A stretch of 62,564 nucleotides of DNA from Myxococcales bacterium (lineage in GTDB: Bacteria > Myxococcota_A > Polyangia > Polyangiales > Polyangiaceae), in the NCBI GenBank assembly GCA_016191785.1, contig JACPVJ010000109.1, positions 1 through 62,564 on the forward strand, in the 5' to 3' direction. Of this stretch, positions 40,952 through 49,326 are shown one piece after another. How positions within the stretch are numbered: position 1 is the first letter of the stretch; each line of letters begins with the position of its first letter. Under the pieces are notes generated by a model. That model made no database searches. It had not been told where the DNA came from and saw only the letters and a program-made list of their open reading frames with translations. Position numbers and translations under genes: made by a program.

Positions 40952-41335
40952 ATGCACGATCAGAACATGGCCATTCTCAAAGGCCTGGTGAGCGTGGCGT
41001 GGGCCGACGGCCGTGTCGCCGACGAAGAGCTCGAGGTCATCGAGGCGTTGCTCGACGCGTTCGAGGCCAGCCCGAGCGAGGCCGCCGAGCTTCGTTCGTA
41101 CGCGAAGACGCCGAAGTCGATCGACGACGTTCCGCTCACCGATCTGAGCCACGACGATCGCCGCGTTCTCTTGCAGCACGCGGTGCTGCTCACCTACATC
41201 GACGGCGAGCAGCACGAGAAAGAGAAGCAGCTGCTCGAGGGGCTTTGCGAGAAGCTCCGCATCCCGACGCAGGAAGCGCGGGGAATCATCGAGGCCGCTT
41301 CGCAACGGGCGAAGGGGTTCTTGAACCTGCTCTGA
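40952..41335 (+). CDS. TerB-like protein
   Basis: 127-aa all-helical protein. MAILKGLVSVAWADGRVADEE and LLTYIDGEQHEKEKQLLEGL are the paired acidic, DG-containing helices of the TerB/DjlA-type fold, which can bind metal. Such domains occur in tellurite-resistance and phage- or colicin-resistance loci, but also as free-standing stress proteins. No other ter genes are here, so tellurite resistance should not be assumed. It stands 49 bp after the repeat-containing membrane protein on the same strand and converges on a response regulator. Confidence 0.85.
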   Translation: MHDQNMAILKGLVSVAWADGRVADEELEVIEALLDAFEASPSEAAELRSYAKTPKSIDDVPLTDLSHDDRRVLLQHAVLLTYIDGEQHEKEKQLLEGLCEKLRIPTQEARGIIEAASQRAKGFLNLL

Positions 41336-41366
41336 CTCGCCCGCGGCCGTTCGACCCGCGCCTGAG

Positions 41367-41741
41367 TCAGCTGCTGGCTTGACCCTTCAGCCGCTCGATC
41401 TCTTTCAAGAGCGCGATCGGGCTGAAGGGCTTGGTGTAGTAGGCCGCGGCGCCGGCATCGGCCGCCTTCTTCCGCGACTCGGGGTCGTCGAGGGCGCTGA
41501 TGATCACCACCGGCAAGTGACGCGTCGCCGGGTCGGACTTCAGCCGCTGACAGACCTCGAACCCGTCGTATTGGCCCGGCAGCATCAGATCGAGCAGGAC
41601 CAGGTCGAAGCTCTGGGTCATGACCGCGTCGATGGCCTTGGCGCCGTTCGCGACCGCGGTCACCTCGTAGCCCCGCGCTTGGATCAGCGCCTCGATCATC
41701 CGGCGGATCGAGTCCTGATCTTCGACGACCAATATGCGCAT
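41367..41741 (-). CDS. Single-domain response regulator
   Basis: 124 aa, receiver domain only. RILVVEDQDSIRRMIEAL supplies the acidic pocket, LVLLDLMLPG the phosphoacceptor Asp, IISALDD the Ser/Thr switch, and YYTKPFSP the conserved Lys. No output domain, so it acts by protein contact or in a phosphorelay. It lies 62 bp downstream of the interrupted sensor kinase gene on the same strand, its likely original partner. Confidence 0.92.
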   Translation of the reverse strand: MRILVVEDQDSIRRMIEALIQARGYEVTAVANGAKAIDAVMTQSFDLVLLDLMLPGQYDGFEVCQRLKSDPATRHLPVVIISALDDPESRKKAADAGAAAYYTKPFSPIALLKEIERLKGQASS

Positions 41742-41803
41742 GCTTCGCGCAGCATAGCCCATGCCGACCGGGGTGTGGGAAGCCCGATCGATGCGCTGCG
41801 GCC

Positions 41804-43186
41804 TCAGGCGCTGCTGAGCTCGACTTCGAAGCGCCCGGCGGCGGTTTCGCCCAGCGAGAGCTTGGCCCCGAGCACCTCGGCGGCGACATCGGCGACGTGC
41901 AGCGCCAGGCCCTAGGGCCGCCCGAGCGCGGTCGGATCCATACGCCGGCGCAGGACGTCTGCCCGCGACGCGACGGGGACCGCAGGTCCGCCGTCCTCGA
42001 CTCGGAGCGCGTAGCCGCGGCCGCGGGCGACGAGCTCGACGCGCACTCGACCGTCGCGAGGCGTGGCGGCGATCGCGTGGTCGATCAGCCCGCGGGCGAT
42101 GATCGCGAAGGTCGCCCGCGGCACCGAGGCCTCGAGGGACTCGGGGATCGCGACCGCGAGCTCTACGTCGTGGCGGGCCGCCCGGGGCTCGGCCTGGGCC
42201 AAGAGCTCGCGGAGCTCGGCGGCCAGATCGATCGGCGCCGCCAGCTCGCCAAGCGGACAGACAGCGAGGCGATCGAGCTCGGCGAACAGCTCTTGGATGG
42301 TGGAGATGCGTCGGGTCAGACGCTCGCCGAGATCGGACTCGGCGCCGAGGGCGTGGGCCACCTCGGAGACCTCGCTCCGGGCCTGCTCCAGCCAGCTTCG
42401 CATCATGCGCGTGAGCGCGTTCGACGTGCTGACCAGGAGCTCGAGCCGATCGCTGCCCGCCGGCGGGGGCACCGACGCGGCACGCGGCTCGCTCGGCAGC
42501 TGCGACGTCTCGGCGAAGGCCACGGCCAGCTCCCGGGCGTAGGCCTCGCCGAGCTGCTGCGCCTGTTCGAGCTCGCGCCGCAGCTCGGCCATCTCGTCGG
42601 TGGCGCGGTCGGCCGGTAGGAGCAGCGTCTCGGTTCCGCCCTCGAGCTCGAGGCGACCGCCGTGGCGAGTCGCCATGCGGCTCAGCCAGCGGCGCTCGAG
42701 CTCGGCTGTGGCGGAGCTGTCGGGACCGAGCTCGACGCTGATCTTGACCCACTCGCCGTCGCGCTTGATCTCGACGTCGGTGCGGGCCGACTCGCTGTCG
42801 AGGGGACCCGAGTTGGTCTGGCTGACCAGGAGGTGGATCATGCGGCGGAGCTCTTGCTCTTCGCCGAACACTTCCGTGCCCGAGCCGGTGTCCATCGCGA
42901 CCCGGGCGTTGGGCATCACCTCGCAGACCAGCGCGCCGAGGTCGATGCGGCCGCGGCGTGCCGCGGCGCGGGAGCCCATTTGCAGCTCGCCCAGGCGGGC
43001 GATGGCCTCGTCCAGCGCGTCCAGGTTGGTCTCGACGGCGGGCGCCTCGTGGATCTCGACCACCGGCCCCGGCGGGGGAGGCTGGGTGAGCTGTTGCACC
43101 CCTTCTCTGAGGGCGCGGGCAGCACCCCGCGCTTCCTGTGCCAGGAGCCAGCTGAGCTCCTGCCGGGTGAGGCGGTCTTGAGACAC
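41804..43186 (-). pseudogene. Sensor-kinase-like gene interrupted by an in-frame amber codon
   Basis: The frame from 43186 gives 424 aa to a TAG at 41912-41914. After that codon the same frame continues GLALHVADVAAEVLGAKLSL and 15 more residues to a TGA at 41804. The tail is the G2-box end of a HATPase_c domain, so the stop lies inside the ATPase fold. The rest shows a first, degenerate ATPase-like half (about 85-190), a coiled coil (about 195-225), a DHp-like helical pair (about 245-310) without a clear HE phospho-acceptor, and a second HATPase half (DHAIAATP; RVEDGGPAVPV). It is either a fresh nonsense mutation, a readthrough case or a sequencing error. The downstream response regulator is intact. 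Confidence 0.75.
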
Positions 43187-43288
43187 GGGGACGCATCATG
43201 CCACCTTCCCGAGGTTCTGACCACGGCTCCGTCGGCCGCGCGGCCGGCCCCCAACGCGCGGCCGCTGACGCGCTAGGATGCGCGGGCG

Positions 43289-45427
43289 ATGGTCTTTCGG
43301 CAGCTCGCGGTCTGGGCCGCGCCCCTCGCGGCTCTGTGGTGTGCCTCGGCGTGCGGGTCCGAGGTGCCGAGCCCGTTCGTCGTCGACGCAGGGACCGACG
43401 CGGGCGCCGACAGCGACGCCGCGGCCGACGGCGACGCGGACGACCCCAACCTCGGGCCGCCGTGCAAGGACGACGCGCAGTGCGATGACGCCATCGACTG
43501 CACCTTCGACGCCTGCGACGAGAAGCTCGGACGCTGCCGCTTCACGCCCGACGACTCGACGTGCCAAGACGCGGTGTTCTGCGACGGGCTCGAGGTGTGC
43601 GAACCGAAGCTCGGGTGCCGAGAGGGCACGGCCATCGCGTGCGACGACGGCTCGACCTGCACGATCGACACCTGCATCGAGGCGACGAAGTCGTGCACCA
43701 GCGAGCCGCGCGACGCCGACGGCGACGGGGACCCCGACTGGAGCTGTGGCGGCGGCGACTGCAACGACACGAGCGCGGCGGTCTCGAGCAAGCAGCCCGA
43801 AGTGTGCGCGAACGCCGTCGACGACGACTGCGACAAGAAGGTGGACGAGGCCGGGTGTACGGCGCCGAAATACGACAAGTGCGCCGACGCGCTGAAGGTG
43901 GAAAAGTCGGGTCAGTACGCGCTCTCGCTCGCCGCGGCCTCCGGAGACTACGGCGCGAGCTGCGTGCCGGCCGGCAGCACCACCAAGGACCTGGTGGTCG
44001 CGATCGTGGTCCCGCCGGGTGCCCAGCAAGACGTCGACGTGAGCGCCAGCGTGAACGGCGGCGAGATCGCCCTGGCGAGCGTGGCCCAGTGTGGCGTCGC
44101 CGGCAGCGAGACGGCCTGCGCCCAGGGCTACGAGCTGCCGAAGGGGGGCAAGCGCGCACGGCTCAGGCTGCGGGCGCTCGCGCCGGGGGCGTACCCGGTG
44201 TACGTGATGGGCAGCGGCGCCGCCGACGTCGCGCTCAAGGTGAGCTACCTGCCGGCGACCACCGCCCCGAGCAACGAGACCTGCGGGACCGCGACGCCGA
44301 TCAGCCCGGGGGTCGCGGTGCAAGCCAGCGTGATCGACGCGAAGGAAGATCTCGGCAGCGCCTGCGTGACCCCCCTCGGCGAGCTGACCTGGGAGGTCAC
44401 CCTGACCGAGCCGAAGGACGTGCACGTCTGGGCGACCTCCCTCGACGGGGGCGGCAAGCCGGCCCTGGCGCTGTGGAAGCCCGACTGCTCCGATCCCAAA
44501 CAAGAGCTCGGCTGCAACGTCGCGACCCAGGCTCATCTGTTCGAGCGGGCGCTCCCGGCGGGTAAGTACGTCGTCGCGCTCTCGTCCACCGCCCCGACGG
44601 ACGTGACGCTGTTGGTCGAGCTCTCGCCGCCCACGGCGGAGCCGGCCGACGAGACCTGCGCTTCGGGCGCCGTGCTGCCCGCGAACACCAGCGTCGACGT
44701 CCCGCTGGCGGGCCACACCGACGACGTGAGCCTGGGCTGCGTCGCCGGCGCGGTGGATGCGGCGTACGGTCTGACGTTGCCGGTCACGAGCGACGTGCTC
44801 TTGGTCGCGCGCATCTCGGACAACGACGAGGGCGGCGTGTCGCTCGTGAAGCCCGCGTGCGCGGCGCCGGCGGACGTGATCGCGTGCGGCGTCTCGAGTC
44901 AAACGCCCCTGCGCGCTCGCGCCCACAAGCTCGCGGCGGGCACCTACCGGGCGGTGGTCGAAACCGCCAACGCCGCGCCCACCACCCTCACTGCCTTCAC
45001 TCGCCCGGCGACGCCGCCGATCCTGGTGTCGTTCGCCGACACCTGCGCGACGGCGGTGAAGATCCCCTCCGCCGGGGGCTTCTTCCAGGGGAACACGGCC
45101 AACGCCAACGCCAACTACGACGCCGGCTGTGACCTCGGCAGCCAAGGTCCGGGCGGCGCCCCCGAGCAGATGCTGAAGCTCGATCTGCCCGGGAAGAAGC
45201 GCGTGATCTTGGACATGGCGGGCAGCGCTTACAACACGCTCTTGGTGGTGCGGCGGGCCACCGGCTGCCCGGGACCGGAGGTCGTGAAAGGGTGTGCGGC
45301 GGGCTATCAGACCGGGCGGAGTTTCCTCGATCTGACGCTCGACGCCGGCAGCTACTGGGTCCAAGTCGACGGCTACGCTGGGTATTCGGGGCAGTGGTTC
45401 CTGGATGCCTTCATTGTCGACCCGTGA
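43289..45427 (+). CDS. Large Cys-rich lipoprotein with MopE metal-binding motif
   Basis: 712 aa. Lipoprotein signal (MVFRQLAVWAAPLAALWC, lipobox near CASAC), an Asp/Ala linker, then a Cys-rich stretch (CKDDAQCDDAIDCTFDACDE) of the kind common in myxobacterial surface proteins. A MopE-like motif follows (DADGDGDPDW, GGGDCNDTS, VDDDCDKKVDEAGC, about 146-191). The remainder is repeated beta-sandwich/PPC-like modules with recurring ETC starts (SNETCGTATPISPG; ADETCASGAVLPANT; ADTCATAVKIPSAG). It is probably surface-exposed and may bind calcium or copper; adhesion is a guess. Its last 23 codons lie in a direct repeat that reappears about 800 bp downstream. Confidence 0.85.
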   Translation: MVFRQLAVWAAPLAALWCASACGSEVPSPFVVDAGTDAGADSDAAADGDADDPNLGPPCKDDAQCDDAIDCTFDACDEKLGRCRFTPDDSTCQDAVFCDGLEVCEPKLGCREGTAIACDDGSTCTIDTCIEATKSCTSEPRDADGDGDPDWSCGGGDCNDTSAAVSSKQPEVCANAVDDDCDKKVDEAGCTAPKYDKCADALKVEKSGQYALSLAAASGDYGASCVPAGSTTKDLVVAIVVPPGAQQDVDVSASVNGGEIALASVAQCGVAGSETACAQGYELPKGGKRARLRLRALAPGAYPVYVMGSGAADVALKVSYLPATTAPSNETCGTATPISPGVAVQASVIDAKEDLGSACVTPLGELTWEVTLTEPKDVHVWATSLDGGGKPALALWKPDCSDPKQELGCNVATQAHLFERALPAGKYVVALSSTAPTDVTLLVELSPPTAEPADETCASGAVLPANTSVDVPLAGHTDDVSLGCVAGAVDAAYGLTLPVTSDVLLVARISDNDEGGVSLVKPACAAPADVIACGVSSQTPLRARAHKLAAGTYRAVVETANAAPTTLTAFTRPATPPILVSFADTCATAVKIPSAGGFFQGNTANANANYDAGCDLGSQGPGGAPEQMLKLDLPGKKRVILDMAGSAYNTLLVVRRATGCPGPEVVKGCAAGYQTGRSFLDLTLDAGSYWVQVDGYAGYSGQWFLDAFIVDP

Positions 45428-45451
45428 CCCGTCGGCGCATGATCTCGAGGG
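45357..45451. repeat. Direct repeat, left copy (island boundary)
   Basis: Seventy-three bases (45357-45429), spanning the last codons of the lipoprotein gene and its stop, are identical to 46162-46234. Another 22 bases (45430-45451) match 46252-46273, with 17 bases present only in the right copy. The offset is about 805 bp. Between the copies lie the nucleotidyltransferase genes. Confidence 0.95.
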
Positions 45452-45465
45452 CCGAGGGGAACGCA

Positions 45466-45957
45466 CTACCCGACGCGGCGGCGCCGCTTCGCGAGTCGGG
45501 AGGCCTTGCGCAGGCTCTCGACGTCTGCGAGATCTTGCGGTCGGCCCGCCGCGCGCTTGGCGCGAATCAGATCCGGTCGAGAAATGACCGGTACGCGCCG
45601 CTTCGCGTCCAGCCGCGCGTGGACCCGATTGGCCCACGCACGCCGGAACGTGACGCCGGCGATCCGAGTCAGGATGTCGATTCGGAGCGGAGCACGCCCG
45701 AGCACCCAGCCCGGTCCCGCGACCGCGAGGTCGGATGGGGCGGGCGCCACCGTACCAAAACCGAAGTCAGTGAGCGCCGCGCGCAGCCGCCGACCGTTTG
45801 CGACCGTCGCCTCCACGAGCACGTCCAGGTCCTTGGTGAACCTCGGCTCCGCGTGCGCGGACACTGCGAGGCCGCCGATCAGGAGGAACCTCACGCGGTG
45901 ATCGATCAACGCGCACAAGAACTCGTGCCAGTCTCGCCCGAGTGACGCTGTTTCCAT
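45466..45957 (-). CDS. Nucleotidyltransferase-fold protein
   Basis: 163 aa. The N-terminal polymerase-beta-type motif is clear: FLLIGGLAVSAHAEPRFTKD, continuing LDVLV, giving GG and the D-x-D metal site. A third acidic position falls in LRIDILTRIAG. The C-terminus is basic and ends at a stop next to the left direct repeat. Similar small proteins (AbiEii/DUF-type nucleotidyltransferases) are often paired with a short upstream gene in mobile or defence-like loci; toxin activity is possible but not shown. It lies between long direct repeats, so it was probably inserted. Start 45957 (METASLGRDWHEF) matches the family's usual beginning. Confidence 0.82.
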   Translation of the reverse strand: METASLGRDWHEFLCALIDHRVRFLLIGGLAVSAHAEPRFTKDLDVLVEATVANGRRLRAALTDFGFGTVAPAPSDLAVAGPGWVLGRAPLRIDILTRIAGVTFRRAWANRVHARLDAKRRVPVISRPDLIRAKRAAGRPQDLADVESLRKASRLAKRRRRVG

Positions 45958-46087
45958 ACCAGCTCCGCCGTAACTGCTCGACCAACGAGAGCCGCTGCTC
46001 CATCGACAGGAGAGCGGTGTCGGCCCGGGCGATGGACTCGGCCTCTTCGCTGGAATCGACTCTGCGGATGACCCGCTCGATGGGCAT
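45767..46087 (-). CDS. Probable truncated partner of the nucleotidyltransferase
   Basis: The first 50 residues (MPIERVIRRVDSSEEAESIA, then SMEQRLSLVEQLRRSWYGN) resemble the short helical protein that commonly precedes this nucleotidyltransferase type, where it ends before the enzyme's start. Here the frame runs on, overlapping the first 190 bp of the enzyme gene in another frame, and the rest (VDRSPREVPPDRRPRSVRAR) looks like out-of-frame translation. The 3' end of the original small gene was probably lost by deletion. The overlap still places the enzyme's ATG inside this frame, so translation may be coupled. Confidence 0.45.
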   Translation of the reverse strand: MPIERVIRRVDSSEEAESIARADTALLSMEQRLSLVEQLRRSWYGNSVTRARLARVLVRVDRSPREVPPDRRPRSVRARGAEVHQGPGRARGGDGRKRSAAARGAH

Positions 46088-46161
46088 GCCGGGGCCGAGT
46101 GTGGCCGATCCCGTCGAGGCACGCCAGAGTCTGTCGCGAGAGCGCCCGGGCCGGAGACACC

Positions 46162-46273
46162 GGGTCCAAGTCGACGGCTACGCTGGGTATTCGGGGCAGT
46201 GGTTCCTGGATGCCTTCATTGTCGACCCGTGACCGCGATTGGCCTTATCCTCGTCGGCGCATGATCTCGAGGG
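46162..46273. repeat. Direct repeat, right copy (island boundary)
   Basis: Matches 45357-45451 as described, with a 17-bp segment (46235-46251) missing from the left copy. It contains a non-coding copy of the lipoprotein's last codons and stop and runs into the first codons of the SRPBCC gene. Removing one copy together with the island would place the lipoprotein and SRPBCC genes about 30 bp apart, the likely ancestral order. Confidence 0.95.
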
Positions 46274-46947
46274 GCATCGGTGTCGCGCTCGCGCTGCTTC
46301 TGGCGGCCGGCGTGGCGCACTCCGAGAGCCTCCGGCCCGAGCCGGCGCGCGCCCAGGTGATCGCCCGCCGCGGTGTCCGCGCCGACGGCCTGACCGCCGC
46401 CGAGCAAGCCCGCCTGCTGGGCGGTGAGACCATCAGCCGGCCGATGGTGGTGGCGGCGGGGCAAGAGCGGTGGGTCGGCGGCGTGTCGTATCAGGTGGTG
46501 CGGGCTCGGCCGGCCGAGGTCCTGGCGGCGCTCGGCAACATCGCCGAGCTGCCGCAGATGCTTCCGCGTACCAAGGCGGCGCGCCTGGTCGACGTCACGC
46601 GGCGTGGCGCGCGGGTGGAGCTGACCCAGGGCAACCAGCTGGTGGACACCACCTACACCCTGCTGATGAAGCGCCGCGGGCAGAGCGAGCTCCGCTTTCG
46701 CCTCGACCCGTCCCGCCCCCACGGCATCAAGGACCTGTGGGGCTTCGTGCGGGTGCGCTCCCTCGGCCGCGGCCAGACGCTGGTGACCGTGGCGGTGGCC
46801 CTCGACGTGGGCCCCGGCCTGGTCCGGACGCTGTTCGAGGACCGGATCCAGCGGGTGATCCTCGATACCCCGCGTCAGATCCGGGACTACCTCGAGCCCC
46901 GGGCCCTGGCGCGGCGGGAGCTGCCGGCGAGCCCGTCGCGGATGTGA
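46261..46947 (+). CDS. Secreted SRPBCC/START-like protein
   Basis: 228 aa with a signal peptide (MISRGIGVALALLLAAGVAHS). A polyketide-cyclase/START-like helix-grip domain fits residues about 75-215: VSYQVVRARPAEVLAALGNI, LPRTKAARLVDVTRRGARVE and the C-terminal amphipathic helix. Such domains bind hydrophobic ligands; the substrate is unknown. Before the island was inserted it probably followed the MopE-motif lipoprotein gene directly. It converges on the large lipoprotein gene on the other strand. Confidence 0.8.
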   Translation: MISRGIGVALALLLAAGVAHSESLRPEPARAQVIARRGVRADGLTAAEQARLLGGETISRPMVVAAGQERWVGGVSYQVVRARPAEVLAALGNIAELPQMLPRTKAARLVDVTRRGARVELTQGNQLVDTTYTLLMKRRGQSELRFRLDPSRPHGIKDLWGFVRVRSLGRGQTLVTVAVALDVGPGLVRTLFEDRIQRVILDTPRQIRDYLEPRALARRELPASPSRM

Positions 46948-46970
46948 GAAGGGTCCAGTCGGGCTCAGAC

Positions 46971-48470
46971 TCACGAACCGCCGCCGCCACCCTTGCCGGG
47001 GTGGTGCTCGTCGTACAGCGACGGGTAGGCGCACTTCGAGCGAGCATTGATGATGCGGTAGGCGATGAGGGGGTCGACCTGATCGTCGTGGTCGAACGAG
47101 TCGCTGTAGTCCAGGAACCCGAACCACATTTCGTCCTGGTGGCGCACCAGGTGAAGATTGCGGGCGTCGAGGGCCGGGATCCCTTCCGGGCAGGTGTCCG
47201 TTCTCGCGCAGGACTCGCGCAGGAAATGGCGGACGAGCGGGCGTCGCTGCAGCGCCGAGTCGTCCCGGATCTCCAGCGCATCCAGCCGGAGGCCGCTGAT
47301 TGCCGCGACCATCTGCCAGCCTCCCTGGGCTCGCGCCAGAACGCGGCGACCGAGTCCCCACGCCCCGTCGTCTCCGGACGGGAGCACGAGAGCGTCCGCG
47401 CTCGGAGCAAAATCGTCGAGCGGTTGGACGTAGCTGTCGTAGTCGATGTCATGCCCCATCCAACTGACCGCCCCGCGCTCCCCTTCCAGTGCGACCGCGG
47501 GCCACCCGGAGAACTTCGACGACTCTGCAGGAACTCCCTGCGCCGCAACCTCTCGGGCGAAGTACGGGTCATCGGGGAAGAGCGGTGTCCGATCCCGCAG
47601 ATGCCCGCTCAGCAAGACTCCAGTCGCGCCCGGGCTGGCAAATACGGTCGTGCCCGTCACCGGATCGGTCGCGACGAAGAAAGCGTCCTGCACGACGGCG
47701 GAGGACGCGACCACGTCGGGTCCGGACAGCAGCGTGCCGTCGGGCGAGAGCCGAACCAAGCGAATGCCCCAGTCTTGCAGTCCGGGGTTGCTGAGCCCGA
47801 AGTGCAACGCGAAGGCCTCGCCGTCCCAGGCGATTTCCCAGAGGGATATCTCCGGCCAGGGAGGGGTCCAGATCTTCTGGCTTGCCGGGTCGGTGAGGCT
47901 CCCCAACAACACGCGCTCTTCGGGCTCTTGCTGCGGTGACTCCCTGTAGCGGAACCCGACCGCGAACATCCCATCGGCGTTTGCCGCGACGTCGTCCAAA
48001 GAGCCCGAGTACGCCAAGCGCAGATCCTGTGGGAACACGTCGTACACCGCCTGCTTGGCCGGAGCGCCGTCCGGCACCGAGAAGGAAGTGACCAAGAGGT
48101 GGGCGGTGCCTCGGTCGGAATCGCCCGGCGAAGGCGTCACGGCGGTCCATGCCACGTGGACGCCCTGCGCGTCGCGCCAGAACGGGTGGACCGGCAAGGT
48201 CACACCTGGTGCAAACATCTTCCACCCGCCGTTCGCCGGCAGCAGCGCCGAGCTCACCCTGTACTCGACGCATGCACTCCCCGTGTCGCCACCGGCTCCG
48301 CCCCCGCCCGGGACGCACACGCAGGGCTCGTCGGGCTCGGCGCTCGCCTCCTCGCCGTCGCTGCAACCGGCCAGGCTCAACGCCAATAGCGCGAAGCGGA
48401 TCCAGGGCGCGCGCGCGGTCGGCGCGTAGCGTGTGAGCGCTGCACTTTGCCCAGACGCGGGTCGAATCAA
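46971..48470 (-). CDS. Lipoprotein, beta-rich, unknown function
   Basis: 499 aa. The N-terminus carries a lipoprotein signal, WIRFALLALSLAGCSDGEE, with lipobox SLAGC. There is no in-frame ATG or GTG near; the best start is the TTG at 48470, which overlaps the upstream stop (TTGA) and gives a 35-residue signal with Arg-rich n-region. The mature part has a Gly-rich cysteine segment (CVCVPGGGGAGGDTGSAC) followed by beta-propeller-like repeats (LVTSFSVPDGAPAKQAVYDV; RLVRLSPDGTLLSGPDVVAS). No enzymatic motif or family recognised. It ends in a Gly run (HHPGKGGGGGS). Confidence 0.72.
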   Translation of the reverse strand: MIRPASGQSAALTRYAPTARAPWIRFALLALSLAGCSDGEEASAEPDEPCVCVPGGGGAGGDTGSACVEYRVSSALLPANGGWKMFAPGVTLPVHPFWRDAQGVHVAWTAVTPSPGDSDRGTAHLLVTSFSVPDGAPAKQAVYDVFPQDLRLAYSGSLDDVAANADGMFAVGFRYRESPQQEPEERVLLGSLTDPASQKIWTPPWPEISLWEIAWDGEAFALHFGLSNPGLQDWGIRLVRLSPDGTLLSGPDVVASSAVVQDAFFVATDPVTGTTVFASPGATGVLLSGHLRDRTPLFPDDPYFAREVAAQGVPAESSKFSGWPAVALEGERGAVSWMGHDIDYDSYVQPLDDFAPSADALVLPSGDDGAWGLGRRVLARAQGGWQMVAAISGLRLDALEIRDDSALQRRPLVRHFLRESCARTDTCPEGIPALDARNLHLVRHQDEMWFGFLDYSDSFDHDDQVDPLIAYRIINARSKCAYPSLYDEHHPGKGGGGGS

Positions 48471-49180
48471 AGCCCGATGCCCTCGGCGTCGGCCCAGACT
48501 GCGAGCGATCGCTCCAGCTCGAGGGCGGCATCGAGCGCCTCGCGGGCTTTGTGCTCGTTCGGAGTGTGCAGCAGCGCCCAGGCCTTGGTCTTCTCGGCGG
48601 CGATCTTGTTCAGTGAGACCAAGGCCACGGTCGCGCGCTTGTCGTGCTTCTGCGTCAAGAGCACGAGCATCCTCGCCTTGGACTGGGCGACGCGCACCAG
48701 CGAGCTCGTGATCAAGGTCCGCGCCGCCTGGTGCTCGCCGCCGTCGAGGCGGTCGAGAGCCCGCTCTTCGAGCGCGATCGCCTCGTCGAGGTCGGTCTGG
48801 GCCGCGATCCGAAGCGGCAACACGACCGGAGGTGACTCGTTGCCTGCGCCATCCCTCACCTTGACCCAGATCGCAGCCGTCGGTTGGTCCGCCAAGGTCA
48901 GTGTGGGCCGCGAAGCGAACGGCTGCCAGGTCGCGCCCTGGAAGTCGGAGCGCAGCGCGACCATCATCGACGGCGTTCCCGTGCTCGCGACTCCGTCGCA
49001 CACCGGCCCGTGACCGCGCTGTCGCCCCGGCTCGTCGGTGGCCGTGAGCCCAAGCTCCACCCTTCGCGTTCGCGTCCAGGTGCGATCATCGGCGATCTGG
49101 ACGCTCACTTCCGGTGCGATCGGATCCCGCCGCGGGATCACGCAGGTGGGGGCGGACCAAGGGCCGGCGTGGCCAGACAC
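48467..49180 (-). CDS. Uncharacterised protein, probably 3' part of a larger decayed gene
   Basis: 237 aa from the GTG at 49180. Residues about 20-130 form an Ig-like beta domain (RDPIAPEVSVQIADDRTW; AAIWVKVRDGAGNES), then a helical C-terminal part (DLDEAIALEERALDRLDGGE; LDAALELERSLAVWA). No signal peptide is visible, which is odd for an extracellular-type domain. Directly upstream, a different frame encodes a thrombospondin-type-3-like segment, and a one-base shift near 49206 would join it to TCFRTRVSVSGHAGPW in this frame. The gene therefore probably lost its secretion signal. Its stop overlaps the TTG start of the downstream lipoprotein gene. Confidence 0.5.
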   Translation of the reverse strand: MSGHAGPWSAPTCVIPRRDPIAPEVSVQIADDRTWTRTRRVELGLTATDEPGRQRGHGPVCDGVASTGTPSMMVALRSDFQGATWQPFASRPTLTLADQPTAAIWVKVRDGAGNESPPVVLPLRIAAQTDLDEAIALEERALDRLDGGEHQAARTLITSSLVRVAQSKARMLVLLTQKHDKRATVALVSLNKIAAEKTKAWALLHTPNEHKAREALDAALELERSLAVWADAEGIGL

Positions 49181-49205
49181 CGATACCCGGGTCCGGAAAC
49201 AGGTT

Positions 49206-49326
49206 CGCCGCCGCCGTCGCTGTCCGCTTGCAGCGGATCGGTGTGGGAGAAGAATTCCTCCCGATTGGACAGCCCGTCACCGTCTGGATCCGCTTCATCA
49301 TCCGCCGATCCGGGGTTGGTGCCCTA
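49206..49326 (-). pseudogene. Thrombospondin type-3-like fragment
   Basis: Reading from 49323 the frame gives GTNPGSADDEADPDGDGLSN, then REEFFSHTDPLQADSDGG, a calcium-binding type-3 repeat pattern (DxDxDG spacing). It is bounded upstream by an in-frame TAG (49324-49326) and downstream by a frameshift near 49206 into the following open frame. The original gene's 5' end cannot be traced beyond the stop. Confidence 0.65.

Noticed and set aside
40952..41335. Tellurite-resistance locus
   Set aside because: Only a lone TerB-like gene; no terC/terD/terZ neighbours.
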